Under the pieces are notes generated by a model that had not been told where the DNA came from, ran no database searches, and saw nothing but the letters and a program-made list of their open reading frames with translations. Below, piece by piece: positions 22,821 to 30,423 of a DNA stretch of 64,000 nucleotides (the stretch's first letter is position 1; the number at the start of each line of letters is the position of its first letter). This DNA comes from a virus, in the IMG/VR virus record IMGVR_UViG_3300032297_000199, positions 1 to 64,000 of that record, one strand, 5' to 3'. Made by a program: the position numbers and the translations under genes.

Positions 22821-23348
22821 TTTTAACAAGTGATCAGGTGTCTGAGTAAAATAGCATGTCATACTAATACGAATATCTTTGTTAGCAGTAAACACACAAT
22901 GTGGCAACTCTGTGCGCCACACTACCGGTTGTTTAAGTTCAAATTGATCTATCTCTTCATACCTTGTATACATTAAATCCCAATATACAACCTTACCGCT
23001 TTTTCTAAGAATAGGTTTTCCTTTTGTAAATTCGTAAAGTTTAGTAACTGATCCTATACAATTAAGTATTGGCCATTGTATCCTAGCAGTAGGTGCTAGA
23101 TAGTCTAAATGCACCGTTGAAGTATCCGTGTCTTTTAATATAATAAAGGCAAACTGAGTAGGGACTAGTTCCAGCGATGCAAAGTAATCTTTTAGTTCAG
23201 GAACATAAGTTAATACTTTATTAGCGTCAAATTCGTGATTCCAAAATTCACACTTCTCTAAAAAAGTAGTCTCGTTTTTAATATAAGAATATAACTTTTC
23301 TGTTATTAGTTCCCAATTATTACATTCTAAATACCTGAAATTTGTCAT
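22818..23348 (-). CDS. Possible 2OG-Fe(II) oxygenase-like protein (176 aa)
   Basis: Residues about 78-82 VHLDY give an HxD pair. ARIQWPILNCIGS follows and the end has PHCVF...RISMTCYF, which could supply the distal His and the 2-oxoglutarate-binding Arg. This layout suits double-stranded beta-helix dioxygenases, and I recall similar proteins in cyanophage-like genomes, but overall similarity is weak by eye. It ends at 22818, just beyond the 22809 start. Confidence 0.5.
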   Translation of the reverse strand: MTNFRYLECNNWELITEKLYSYIKNETTFLEKCEFWNHEFDANKVLTYVPELKDYFASLELVPTQFAFIILKDTDTSTVHLDYLAPTARIQWPILNCIGSVTKLYEFTKGKPILRKSGKVVYWDLMYTRYEEIDQFELKQPVVWRTELPHCVFTANKDIRISMTCYFTQTPDHLLK

Positions 23349-23354
23349 ACCAAA

Positions 23355-23360
23355 TATTTA
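23355..23360 (-). promoter_or_regulatory. Leftward late promoter motif of a divergent dyad
   Basis: GTAAATA on the minus strand, with six bases to the ATG at 23348. Four bases from the rightward motif at 23365. Confidence 0.7.
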
Positions 23361-23364
23361 CTGG

Positions 23365-23370
23365 TAAATA
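23365..23370 (+). promoter_or_regulatory. Rightward late promoter motif of a divergent dyad
   Basis: GGTAAATA ends six bases before the ATG at 23377. With 23355-23360 it forms TATTTA-CTGG-TAAATA, a symmetric back-to-back pair. Confidence 0.7.
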
Positions 23371-23376
23371 TCCCGT

Positions 23377-23937
23377 ATGATAGGTTCTTTGAATTTAACA
23401 GGCCATATTTTAGCATCTCAGCCCAAGGGTCCTGACTCGTTATTTACGAGGGGTATTATAGTTGTAGCCAAGCACAATGACGAAGGTGCTTGGGGTCTCA
23501 TGGTCAACAAACCGACCACAAGGATTTCTCTTAGCCAAGTAATGGCCTCTACTGGAATCGCATATTCTGGACAAGAATCAATATATGTCGGTGGCCCTGT
23601 TGACACGCATCGAGTGCATGTTATTCATTCTTTAGATTGGCAAAGTGCTGGGACAGTGCCAGTTACTTCTGAGATAGGAATTACCAGTGAAATGTCTGTA
23701 ATGTTAGCAATTGCTGGCGGAGAAGGACCTAATTTGTTTAGGACTTGTCTAGGAGTTACTGGTTGGGCAGCCGGTCAACTAGACGGAGAGTATAAAGGAT
23801 TACCTCCGTGGAAGCCGGAACAACGATGGCTCGATGCTCCGGCTACAATTGATGCTGTGTTTAATCTAAACAATGACGAACAATGGGAAAAGTGTATCGA
23901 CATTGTAGCATCTAGTAAAGTATCAGCTTGGTTTTAA
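23377..23937 (+). CDS. yqgE: YqgE/AlgH family protein (186 aa)
   Basis: Whole-length match to the YqgE/AlgH (DUF179) family: GHILASQPKGPDSLFTRGII, HNDEGAWGLMVNKPT, then YVGGPVDTHRVHVIHS and a late GGEGPNLFRTCLGVTGWAAG. Length is normal (about 185-190). The bacterial protein has been linked to transcriptional control of alginate genes, but its biochemistry is unsettled. It is a lone plus-strand gene in a minus-strand block with its own late motif. Confidence 0.85.
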   Translation: MIGSLNLTGHILASQPKGPDSLFTRGIIVVAKHNDEGAWGLMVNKPTTRISLSQVMASTGIAYSGQESIYVGGPVDTHRVHVIHSLDWQSAGTVPVTSEIGITSEMSVMLAIAGGEGPNLFRTCLGVTGWAAGQLDGEYKGLPPWKPEQRWLDAPATIDAVFNLNNDEQWEKCIDIVASSKVSAWF

Positions 23938-25394
23938 TCCTTTTCTGAATTAATACTTTTTAATAAATCTCTAATTTTTGAAGTATTAACAGTTCCTCGA
24001 ACTTTTCCAATTCCTGTTCCCTGCGATGGATCGTCATCTCTTCCAGCATTAGGTGCTGGATTAAACGGATCAAATCCTTCTTTGGGTTGCGCTCTTTCAA
24101 CTGTACTTGTTTTTTTCAACCCATCTAATATCATTGCACCGGGCTTACTTGCTTGTGTTGGACCTTCTTCTTCATCTAAATCTTTAATACGAAGACTTTC
24201 AACATCAAATTCTAAGTCAACTTTTTGTCCAACGCCACTACTAGAACGAGTTTTCATAAACTGGATTTGATACCGTCCTCGTTCACGCATTGCTCTACTG
24301 GTAAAAATACCAATAACATTATCAGCAGTTTGAATCTTTGATAAACCGCCCGAGATATGGCTGTGATCGAATTCAATTTCTTCAACAGCACTACGATTTA
24401 ACTGTGCGGCAGTTACTACAACAGCTTGAGTTTCCATAGCAAAGTTACGAAGCTCTTCTGAAACATATTTGTCTTTAACAAACAAGTCACTTGGGCTAAC
24501 TTTAACAGAAAGCGGCATCATTAGGTCTAAGTAGTCCACTAAAATAACATCAGGTTTTTTGCCTGTTTTTACTTGATATTCTTTAAGATATGCTCTTAAA
24601 TCATTACAATTCTTCCCGGACGGCATGTATTTTATCTGCATTCCGCCTGCTCTCTTGCCAGTGAGCTTAACCTTCATTTCAACATCATCTAAACTTTTAA
24701 AAATGTCTTTAGATGCCACACCTGTGATCATACTGTCCACACGCATACTAACCAATTCTTCACTAAGTTCGAATGTAAAATAAATTACATTCAAGCCTGC
24801 AAGCGCAAAGTTAACTCCTAAATTTGCCAAGAACAAACTCTTACCACCGCCTGATCCTGCACACCAAATATTCAACTCGCCTCGTTTGAATCCGCCATAT
24901 AGCTTACGATCAATGCTAGGATATCCTGTACTAATCTGTCCGTTGTTATCTTTTAATTTTAATAATCGAGCTCTAGGATCTTCAAAGTAGTCTGTACCCA
25001 TATCACGACTAAGACTAATCTGAATAGCATCTTTAATTAATTTTTCTACAGGTCCGTATTCTGCTTTTTCTAATAGATCTGCAGATTTAAGAATAGCCCG
25101 TTCTAATCCTTTATGCCTACTAAAGCTCTCAAACTCATTCATTAACCAATCGTAGTTTTCTTTAGGAACTTCAATTGCTGATTTAAAGTCTGTGTTACAC
25201 GAAGAATTCACAATACTAAGTTCTGGCATGACCTTGTACTTGTCCACATACTCTGTGATAAACTTTGCAGATTCTTGTAAGCCCTTATCAAAGTTTTCTG
25301 GATCAAAAATATTTTGACAGCGGACAAATGTTTCTGCGTCTGCAAGAAACATCTCAAGGTAAAGTTTTTGTATTTCTTTATTATAGTTGGACAT
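23934..25394 (-). CDS. gp41: Replicative DNA helicase, T4 gp41-like (486 aa)
   Basis: DnaB-type hexameric helicase: Walker A AGSGGGKSLF (about 179-188), Walker B PDVILVDYLDLM (about 279-290), and the arginine-rich C-terminal core (FTSRAMRERGRYQIQFMKTR). The N-terminal 150 residues are the helical primase-interaction domain. Length is close to T4 gp41 (475). It unwinds the fork and partners gp61, whose gene lies upstream and overlaps by 14 bases. Confidence 0.9.
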   Translation of the reverse strand: MSNYNKEIQKLYLEMFLADAETFVRCQNIFDPENFDKGLQESAKFITEYVDKYKVMPELSIVNSSCNTDFKSAIEVPKENYDWLMNEFESFSRHKGLERAILKSADLLEKAEYGPVEKLIKDAIQISLSRDMGTDYFEDPRARLLKLKDNNGQISTGYPSIDRKLYGGFKRGELNIWCAGSGGGKSLFLANLGVNFALAGLNVIYFTFELSEELVSMRVDSMITGVASKDIFKSLDDVEMKVKLTGKRAGGMQIKYMPSGKNCNDLRAYLKEYQVKTGKKPDVILVDYLDLMMPLSVKVSPSDLFVKDKYVSEELRNFAMETQAVVVTAAQLNRSAVEEIEFDHSHISGGLSKIQTADNVIGIFTSRAMRERGRYQIQFMKTRSSSGVGQKVDLEFDVESLRIKDLDEEEGPTQASKPGAMILDGLKKTSTVERAQPKEGFDPFNPAPNAGRDDDPSQGTGIGKVRGTVNTSKIRDLLKSINSEKD

Positions 25395-26376
25395 TCTCTA
25401 ATTTCTTCTTTAATAGTTGTTGTTTAATTTCGCTCTTTTCTCGATAGTGAAGTATCGAGAACAATGTGTAGAATTTTCCGTATTTCTTTACAGCGTCTGC
25501 TACATCTTTAATGTCTTCACTCCAGTCAGGCAAGCTAACTGTCCACCCATGTTCTAACGCTACAGCAATCATTTTAGCACCTGGTTTGTCTCTATCCGGT
25601 ACAACAATTACTTCTTTACCTAGCGCATTGATTCTAGCACATTGAGTTTCGTTCGGTTCGTTGTGCATTACTGCAACACCATCAATTGCAATGGCATCGA
25701 ATTGACCTTCTACGACAATTACATATTGTTTATCACTAGTTTGTTTGTCTATGTTAAAAACATATCCAGGTTGTGTGTGCGTAAGGTACTTAGGTTTCCC
25801 GTCTACAATTTTTCGTCCAGTCCAGCCTACAATTCTACCATCTTGATAGAAAGGAATAATGACTCTATCTTTATACCCGTTTGCAGAACTCCAATGCCAA
25901 TTATAATCTTCTAATGTCAGTTTTCGTTTATTAATTATATAGTCTATGACTGCTACGAATTCCTGATCTTCTAGACCGGCATTGATCCATTCTGCAACGG
26001 GTAAACAATCCTCAGGAAGTGGCCTATCCTCGAGTACAAAGCTAAGTTCTTTACTGGGCTTTGGTTGATCTTCTTTTTCTTTTAGGGCGTGGAGGCTAAG
26101 TTTTTGTATGTCTGTTTCTGGCATACCAAACCACTTGAACAATGATTTAGTATTATTTGAAAACAACTTACCAGGAGTCCAACCTGCTTTGAAATTACAA
26201 TTAAAACAATGATATTGAAATCCCTCGCCGCTCATTAATATGCCGCCGCGAAGTCGTGTATCTTGTTTCTCTCCTTTGTGTACACAGCAGGGAGCATTGA
26301 AACTAATCCAGCCACTAGGTGTCTGTTTTCGTTTAGGTGGTAATACTGCTTGAACTGCTGCCTGTATGAGATTCAT
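25381..26376 (-). CDS. gp61: DNA primase, T4 gp61-like (331 aa)
   Basis: N-terminal zinc site with C30, C31, H33, C57 and C60 (NAPCCVHKG...YHCFNCNF), then a TOPRIM-type core (VIVVEGQFDAIAI, later VVPDRDKPG). Length matches T4 gp61 (342). It makes RNA primers and forms the primosome with gp41. A sigma70 promoter lies just upstream with the predicted start at the ATG. Confidence 0.9.
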   Translation of the reverse strand: MNLIQAAVQAVLPPKRKQTPSGWISFNAPCCVHKGEKQDTRLRGGILMSGEGFQYHCFNCNFKAGWTPGKLFSNNTKSLFKWFGMPETDIQKLSLHALKEKEDQPKPSKELSFVLEDRPLPEDCLPVAEWINAGLEDQEFVAVIDYIINKRKLTLEDYNWHWSSANGYKDRVIIPFYQDGRIVGWTGRKIVDGKPKYLTHTQPGYVFNIDKQTSDKQYVIVVEGQFDAIAIDGVAVMHNEPNETQCARINALGKEVIVVPDRDKPGAKMIAVALEHGWTVSLPDWSEDIKDVADAVKKYGKFYTLFSILHYREKSEIKQQLLKKKLENVQL

Positions 26377-26382
26377 ACAGTT

Positions 26383-26411
26383 ATTTTAGCTTCTATATTG
26401 AACCTTGTCAA
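26383..26411 (-). promoter_or_regulatory. Sigma70-type promoter for the gp61-gp41 operon
   Basis: On the minus strand TTGACA (26411-26406), 17-base spacer, TAAAAT (26388-26383). The ATG of gp61 begins seven bases after the -10 box, so the transcript is likely leaderless. The -35 lies just upstream of the previous gene's stop, in its coding end. Confidence 0.7.
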
Positions 26412-27513
26412 TTTTTCCGAGCGGAAAATACTCCGTGCCAGGAGTGGGGTTACCGGGCATTGCTGGGCTATAATAATTAGAAACTCCGTCCGAATCCGGA
26501 ATCCAAAGAACACGAACATCACTCCAGTTTCCTACAGCATTTTGGTAAACAATTTTTGTAGTAGGTGTAGAATAAGTTAGTTCTGCAAGAGTAGTATAAT
26601 TAGCAAATGTCCCCGGGTTGTTTTCCAAAGTTGCTTGAATTTTAATAGTACCCTTAAACGCATTTAGATGCATAGCTATAGTTGTCAACTGATTAAGCTC
26701 AGGATACCCTCTTAAATTTCCTGTGTAGAAATTATATTTTAACTGATTTTGATTGTAGTATTTTTGCCAGCTAGTAATTTCTAATGTTGGCTTAGGAGTT
26801 GGAAATACATCGTGTGTTAATCGTAATTGACCATTAATTCCGTAGTACACATTACTATAAGTAGGGAGGTCTGCTCCGTCTGCATCTGTACTAGTAACGC
26901 TAAAATTATAGTAAGTGGATTCTAAATTTCTAGTGTCATTTTCAGTCAGTGTTAATAGTGCTAATCCTCTAGAACTAGTTGTTATACCGTCATCTGTAAC
27001 TTCGACATTTTTTCGAACAATTAAAGTATTGTTAGTGCTGTCAAACATATTAAACACATAATTCTGCCCAAATACAATACTAGTACCGCTTGATATAGGT
27101 TTAAGAATAGGACTTAAGAAACTATCAGTGTCTGGATTGTATGCAGGATTTTGATTATAAACAGTCACTTGTGTTCCGTTTATTTCAGATACATAAGTGC
27201 CAGGTTGGAATGTGGGGTCATCAGCGTTGTCTGCAGAAATAGTAGGAAACATTCCCACTTTAATATTAGTTGTAGTTGTTAGATTAAGGACAAAAGTTCC
27301 TGTAGTAATAGGGCCAGCAGTTGGAGCAATACCCTTAATCCTTACAGGTTTCTGATCAGCATTCTTAAACTGAAGTTGAACTTTGTTTTTAAGTCCTTTT
27401 TGTATTTTTAATTCGCGCTGATACATAGTGTTATAGGCTCCCCTAATCCCTTCGTCCAAACTTAGTTGCAGTTCCAGAAGATTGGAATATAAATAGATTG
27501 GTAATTTCTGCAT
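26386..27513 (-). CDS. Putative virion structural protein (375 aa)
   Basis: I start at ATG 27513 (MQKLPIYLYSNLLELQLSLD) because a late motif lies seven bases upstream; the frame is open further. Residues 30-60 (YQRELKIQKGLKNKVQLQFK then NADQKPVRI) match the opening of T4-like virion proteins of aquatic phages. The remainder is beta-rich with Thr/Asn/Gly repeats. A baseplate or tail decoration role is likely. Confidence 0.65.
   Translation of the reverse strand: MQKLPIYLYSNLLELQLSLDEGIRGAYNTMYQRELKIQKGLKNKVQLQFKNADQKPVRIKGIAPTAGPITTGTFVLNLTTTTNIKVGMFPTISADNADDPTFQPGTYVSEINGTQVTVYNQNPAYNPDTDSFLSPILKPISSGTSIVFGQNYVFNMFDSTNNTLIVRKNVEVTDDGITTSSRGLALLTLTENDTRNLESTYYNFSVTSTDADGADLPTYSNVYYGINGQLRLTHDVFPTPKPTLEITSWQKYYNQNQLKYNFYTGNLRGYPELNQLTTIAMHLNAFKGTIKIQATLENNPGTFANYTTLAELTYSTPTTKIVYQNAVGNWSDVRVLWIPDSDGVSNYYSPAMPGNPTPGTEYFPLGKIDKVQYRS
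27490..27495 (+). promoter_or_regulatory. Late promoter motif for the gene at 27532
   Basis: TATAAATA at 27488-27495 is the full T4 late consensus. It lies inside the 5' end of the oppositely oriented structural gene. Confidence 0.65.
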
Positions 27514-27520
27514 AGGTATA

Positions 27521-27526
27521 TATTTA
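27521..27526 (-). promoter_or_regulatory. Late promoter motif for the structural gene at 27513
   Basis: AATAAATA on the minus strand, seven bases before the ATG. It lies in the leader of the plus-strand gene, so the two divergent promoters are interleaved. Confidence 0.65.
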
Positions 27527-27531
27527 TTGTA

Positions 27532-27915
27532 ATGACAACTAAGGACGGCTTCGAAAAACAATTCCCTTTCATAACCTGTATTAAGACTACAGATAATGAA
27601 TATATAGGAATCTTAATAAATCTAGATGACAATGTCACGAGTATCTACGATCTAAGTACAATCAAGACTGATACAGAGCGTCAACTTTTTCTAGAAATGG
27701 GAGAAACTTGGTGGTGGGAGAGCAATAGAAAAATACCTATTAATATTTTTTTAAAGCAAGAAATGGTAGCATTCAGAGGGTACATCAAAACTTTTAATAG
27801 TAAAGATGTAGAGGTAGTATTCGGACCAATAGTAAATCTAAGCGAGATCGCAGAAAAAAGAGTTAAACGAAAAAGTATTCAACTCGTTAGAACTGTTAAG
27901 AAAATCCGTAGCTAA
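27532..27915 (+). CDS. Conserved hypothetical protein (127 aa)
   Basis: Starts MTTKDGFEKQFPFITCIKTT. A beta-rich N-terminus (YIGILINLDDNVTSIYDLS) is followed by WWWESNRKIPINIFLK and a basic C-terminal tail (KRVKRKSIQLVRTVKKIRS), which could bind nucleic acid. Its 3' end overlaps the convergent DnaE-like gene by 20 bases. No function known. Confidence 0.7.
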   Translation: MTTKDGFEKQFPFITCIKTTDNEYIGILINLDDNVTSIYDLSTIKTDTERQLFLEMGETWWWESNRKIPINIFLKQEMVAFRGYIKTFNSKDVEVVFGPIVNLSEIAEKRVKRKSIQLVRTVKKIRS

Positions 27916-28474
27916 TTCTTTCGCAAATTAGATTAAGTTGTAATACAATTAAATGGGCATAACCAACAGCATGACTTTTCTTAAAATAATAGGCGTCTTC
28001 TGTTTTAATCCAGACTTCATTGTCGAGCGCCTTGAAACCTTTTTCCTTACATACTGGGATGAGGTGCTTTTTACCAGGCCTAATCAAAGCAAGGACAATG
28101 GCTAGTTCTTCAATACTAGCAGGCTTTAATTCTTTCATCAAATTGTGATAACCGTTAATATGGAATAGTTGATCACATACTTCTTTTTCGTACATTAAAT
28201 CCCACAGCGGTTCTACACTAAGCAATTGATTAATATGTTCTTCGCTAGTCACTCCCGAATAGGCGCTAACATTTAAAAAGTCTATTTTAAAATAACCTCT
28301 TTCTTCTGCTTGTTCATACGGGATAGATGCCAAACCTGTTAACGGGTTAACTGGAATTTCGTGACAATACACTCCAGTATTGTGCTTCTTTCCGTCTGGC
28401 AAACTTGCAGGAATATGCTTAATAATTTTAAGCACTTCTGTCCTATCTCGGAAGTCAATATCGATATCAGGCAA
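27896..28474 (-). CDS. Miniature DNA polymerase III alpha (DnaE)-like protein (192 aa)
   Basis: Collinear short copy of the C-family polymerase core. MPDIDIDFRDRTEVL corresponds to the E. coli DnaE segment with D401 and D403 (here D3, D5). GYFKIDFLNV corresponds to the segment with D555 (here D65). Then LFHINGYHNLMKELKP and LALIRPGKKHLIP match the FQLESxGMxxLxxxLxP and ALxRPGP segments, and YYFKKSHAVGYAHL matches the NKSHAxAYA motif. The PHP, thumb and most fingers are missing, with about 80 residues lost between the aspartates. Its start overlaps the upstream zinc-protein gene by eight bases. Confidence 0.7.
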   Translation of the reverse strand: MPDIDIDFRDRTEVLKIIKHIPASLPDGKKHNTGVYCHEIPVNPLTGLASIPYEQAEERGYFKIDFLNVSAYSGVTSEEHINQLLSVEPLWDLMYEKEVCDQLFHINGYHNLMKELKPASIEELAIVLALIRPGKKHLIPVCKEKGFKALDNEVWIKTEDAYYFKKSHAVGYAHLIVLQLNLICERISYGFS

Positions 28475-29162
28475 TTCCGGCCTCCTTACATATTTCTTTT
28501 ACTAAAGCAGTGTCACCTGGATTATCTTTAAACTTCTTCAGCCAGAATGCAACATCAAATGCAGGTGTAATCAATTCTAATTGATCGTCGTTAAACTTAT
28601 TCACCATTTCTTTTCCGCTCTTACAGTTAAGTACGATCCAGGGAGATACAAGACCGTTTCTAATATCCTGTACTGCTCTGTTTAAATTGACATACAAGAA
28701 GTAATGTTCAAATGCCGCTCCACTTGTATCAGCCCAATCCATCATATGTTGTATGCTTCGTTGAACAGCAGACTCTACTGGCTCAACTTTTAGTAAGTCA
28801 TACAAATACTTTTCGTAAAGTTCATCCCTGCACCAATGATCTAATTTAACTCCACTCTTAATTACATATACAACAAATCGTTCAGGATATAGCGGATTTA
28901 CATTATTGATGAAACTTCCGAATTTTACAAACGCATTATAGAAAGAACTCTTACAAAACTCTTCATATGTTTTTTGTTTTCTAGAATTTTGTGTTAATTT
29001 ATAAAACTGATCAAATGCATAAAAACCTGTCTGTACTCTTTTCTCATCTTTTTGCAAGACGCGGCGTTTAGGCTCACACATGTGAGCAATTAAAGTTTTT
29101 TCTTTCATAAACTTTTTGCCACAATGTACACAGTCGTAAGGTTGATCAGCCAAAGTTATCAC
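28467..29162 (-). CDS. C2H2-type zinc-finger protein of the replication cluster (231 aa)
   Basis: Residues 11-28 YDCVHCGKKFMKEKTLIAHM fit a C-x2-C...H zinc finger; the second zinc ligand after H27 is probably C29. The remaining 190 residues are mixed helical with conserved-looking aromatic stretches. It is coupled to gp62 (four-base overlap) and to the DnaE-like gene, so a DNA-transaction role is likely. No T4 counterpart recognised. Confidence 0.7.
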   Translation of the reverse strand: MITLADQPYDCVHCGKKFMKEKTLIAHMCEPKRRVLQKDEKRVQTGFYAFDQFYKLTQNSRKQKTYEEFCKSSFYNAFVKFGSFINNVNPLYPERFVVYVIKSGVKLDHWCRDELYEKYLYDLLKVEPVESAVQRSIQHMMDWADTSGAAFEHYFLYVNLNRAVQDIRNGLVSPWIVLNCKSGKEMVNKFNDDQLELITPAFDVAFWLKKFKDNPGDTALVKEICKEAGIA

Positions 29163-29623
29163 TCGTATTCTTTCCGTTGTTTCTTGTCAAATCCCATCTT
29201 ATCAAACAACTCTTCTTTGTCTTTTTTATCCATCATCGATGCCAGTATTTTAATTTCTCCCATCTTCATAGTAGGATACAGTTCTACTAGCAATTTCTCA
29301 ATCTTGTTTGCTTTTTCTTTTTTGCCGGCAGCAAGATAAGGATGATAGAAGTTAGAACCGATTCCAGTAGCGGCAAATAGTTTCCATAGGAGAGCTTTAT
29401 GATTCTTACTTAATAGCCAATGATTTTTATTAACATACTCGTTAGTAGTTTCAATAAACCATTCTTGTATATCTCTGTCTGCTTGTACATTACTAGTGTA
29501 CCGCATTAAAATAAATGGACTAAATGCTTTCTTTTCTTCGTCTGTTAAGTTGTCATAAAAATTGTAGTTCTTTTGATCTACAGCATTAAGTTCTCGTTTA
29601 ATATCTAGTTTTGCTGTTGCCAT
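29159..29623 (-). CDS. gp62: Sliding-clamp loader small subunit, gp62-like (154 aa)
   Basis: Opening ATAKLDIKRELNAVDQKNYN, then DNLTDEEKKAFSPFILMRYT and the ATNExVNxxxx-type helix (ETTNEYVNKNHWLLSKN), match gp62 of T4-like phages as I know it. It would partner gp44, not in this window. I prefer ATG 29623, which overlaps the upstream stop (TAATG), over the in-frame ATG at 29638. Confidence 0.7.
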   Translation of the reverse strand: MATAKLDIKRELNAVDQKNYNFYDNLTDEEKKAFSPFILMRYTSNVQADRDIQEWFIETTNEYVNKNHWLLSKNHKALLWKLFAATGIGSNFYHPYLAAGKKEKANKIEKLLVELYPTMKMGEIKILASMMDKKDKEELFDKMGFDKKQRKEYE

Positions 29624-29916
29624 TATACTGGATGCCAATCTGGTGGTAGTGGATTATCTTTACTTAGATGATATATTATTATACACTGATCAAGTGCTTT
29701 TTGTAAAGCAGGATTATTCTTAGATGCTCGTCGAATCTCGCCCCATAATTTAGCATCCATGATGTGTTCGCGTAGAGGCCTACCGTCTTCAGTTCGAGGA
29801 TCGTAATCGTATCCAATTTCTTTCCTTGTGCTAGGATCGGACCCAATTTCGCGAGCATAAACAGTTCCTTTATCTCGCTCGTATATGTATGTTGCACCAG
29901 GTTTAAGACTGCCCAT
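29623..29916 (-). CDS. Conserved T4-like hypothetical protein (97 aa)
   Basis: LKPGATYIYERDKGTVYARE followed by RKEIGYDYDPR and ALDQCIIIYHLSKD is a layout seen in many aquatic T4-like phages. Small alpha/beta protein, function unknown. Its TAA overlaps the gp62 start, pointing to coupled synthesis. Confidence 0.7.
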   Translation of the reverse strand: MGSLKPGATYIYERDKGTVYAREIGSDPSTRKEIGYDYDPRTEDGRPLREHIMDAKLWGEIRRASKNNPALQKALDQCIIIYHLSKDNPLPPDWHPV

Positions 29917-29919
29917 AAT

Positions 29920-30423
29920 TTACCAACATTTAGTGTAATCTACAATCTCGCTTTGGCGGCTAACTTCTTTAACAAAGAACGCACAAGGAGGTGCCTCTCC
30001 TGCTCGAAGGGGAGTTGTTAATAGTTGTCCAGGTTTCATTTTGGGAAAATACCATTTAACATCTTGATACACATTAATGATATCAATCTCATGAAATTCT
30101 GGTCTAAAACTACTTAATGGATTAAAACAAAATGTCTTAAATCCTCTATCATTCAAACTTGTTAAAGGTAGCACTTCCATGTCCGGACCTTCCGGATCGC
30201 CAACAATAGTACACCAGTCTAACGGCATGTTAACTGTATATGGACCTACTTTAAGTACTGCCGCCGGTGCAGTAAATGATTCTAAAAAGATTAGAGGAAT
30301 ATAAAAATAGTCAGGATTTTGAGGATCACTGTTATCAAATACTGAGAATCGTAAGTCGTCCTCTAATTCCTCTGGGAGGTCATTGAGATAATATGTTTTG
30401 TTTTCTAATACTAGTATTTGCAT
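29920..30423 (-). CDS. Conserved hypothetical protein of the replication cluster (167 aa)
   Basis: Mostly beta (MQILVLENKTYYLNDLPEEL...VLKVGPYTVNMPLDWCTIVG), with Pro/Phe-rich loops. No motif recognised. Its start meets the UvsW stop, and the next gene begins four bases after its end, so it belongs to the same transcription unit. Confidence 0.7.
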   Translation of the reverse strand: MQILVLENKTYYLNDLPEELEDDLRFSVFDNSDPQNPDYFYIPLIFLESFTAPAAVLKVGPYTVNMPLDWCTIVGDPEGPDMEVLPLTSLNDRGFKTFCFNPLSSFRPEFHEIDIINVYQDVKWYFPKMKPGQLLTTPLRAGEAPPCAFFVKEVSRQSEIVDYTKCW

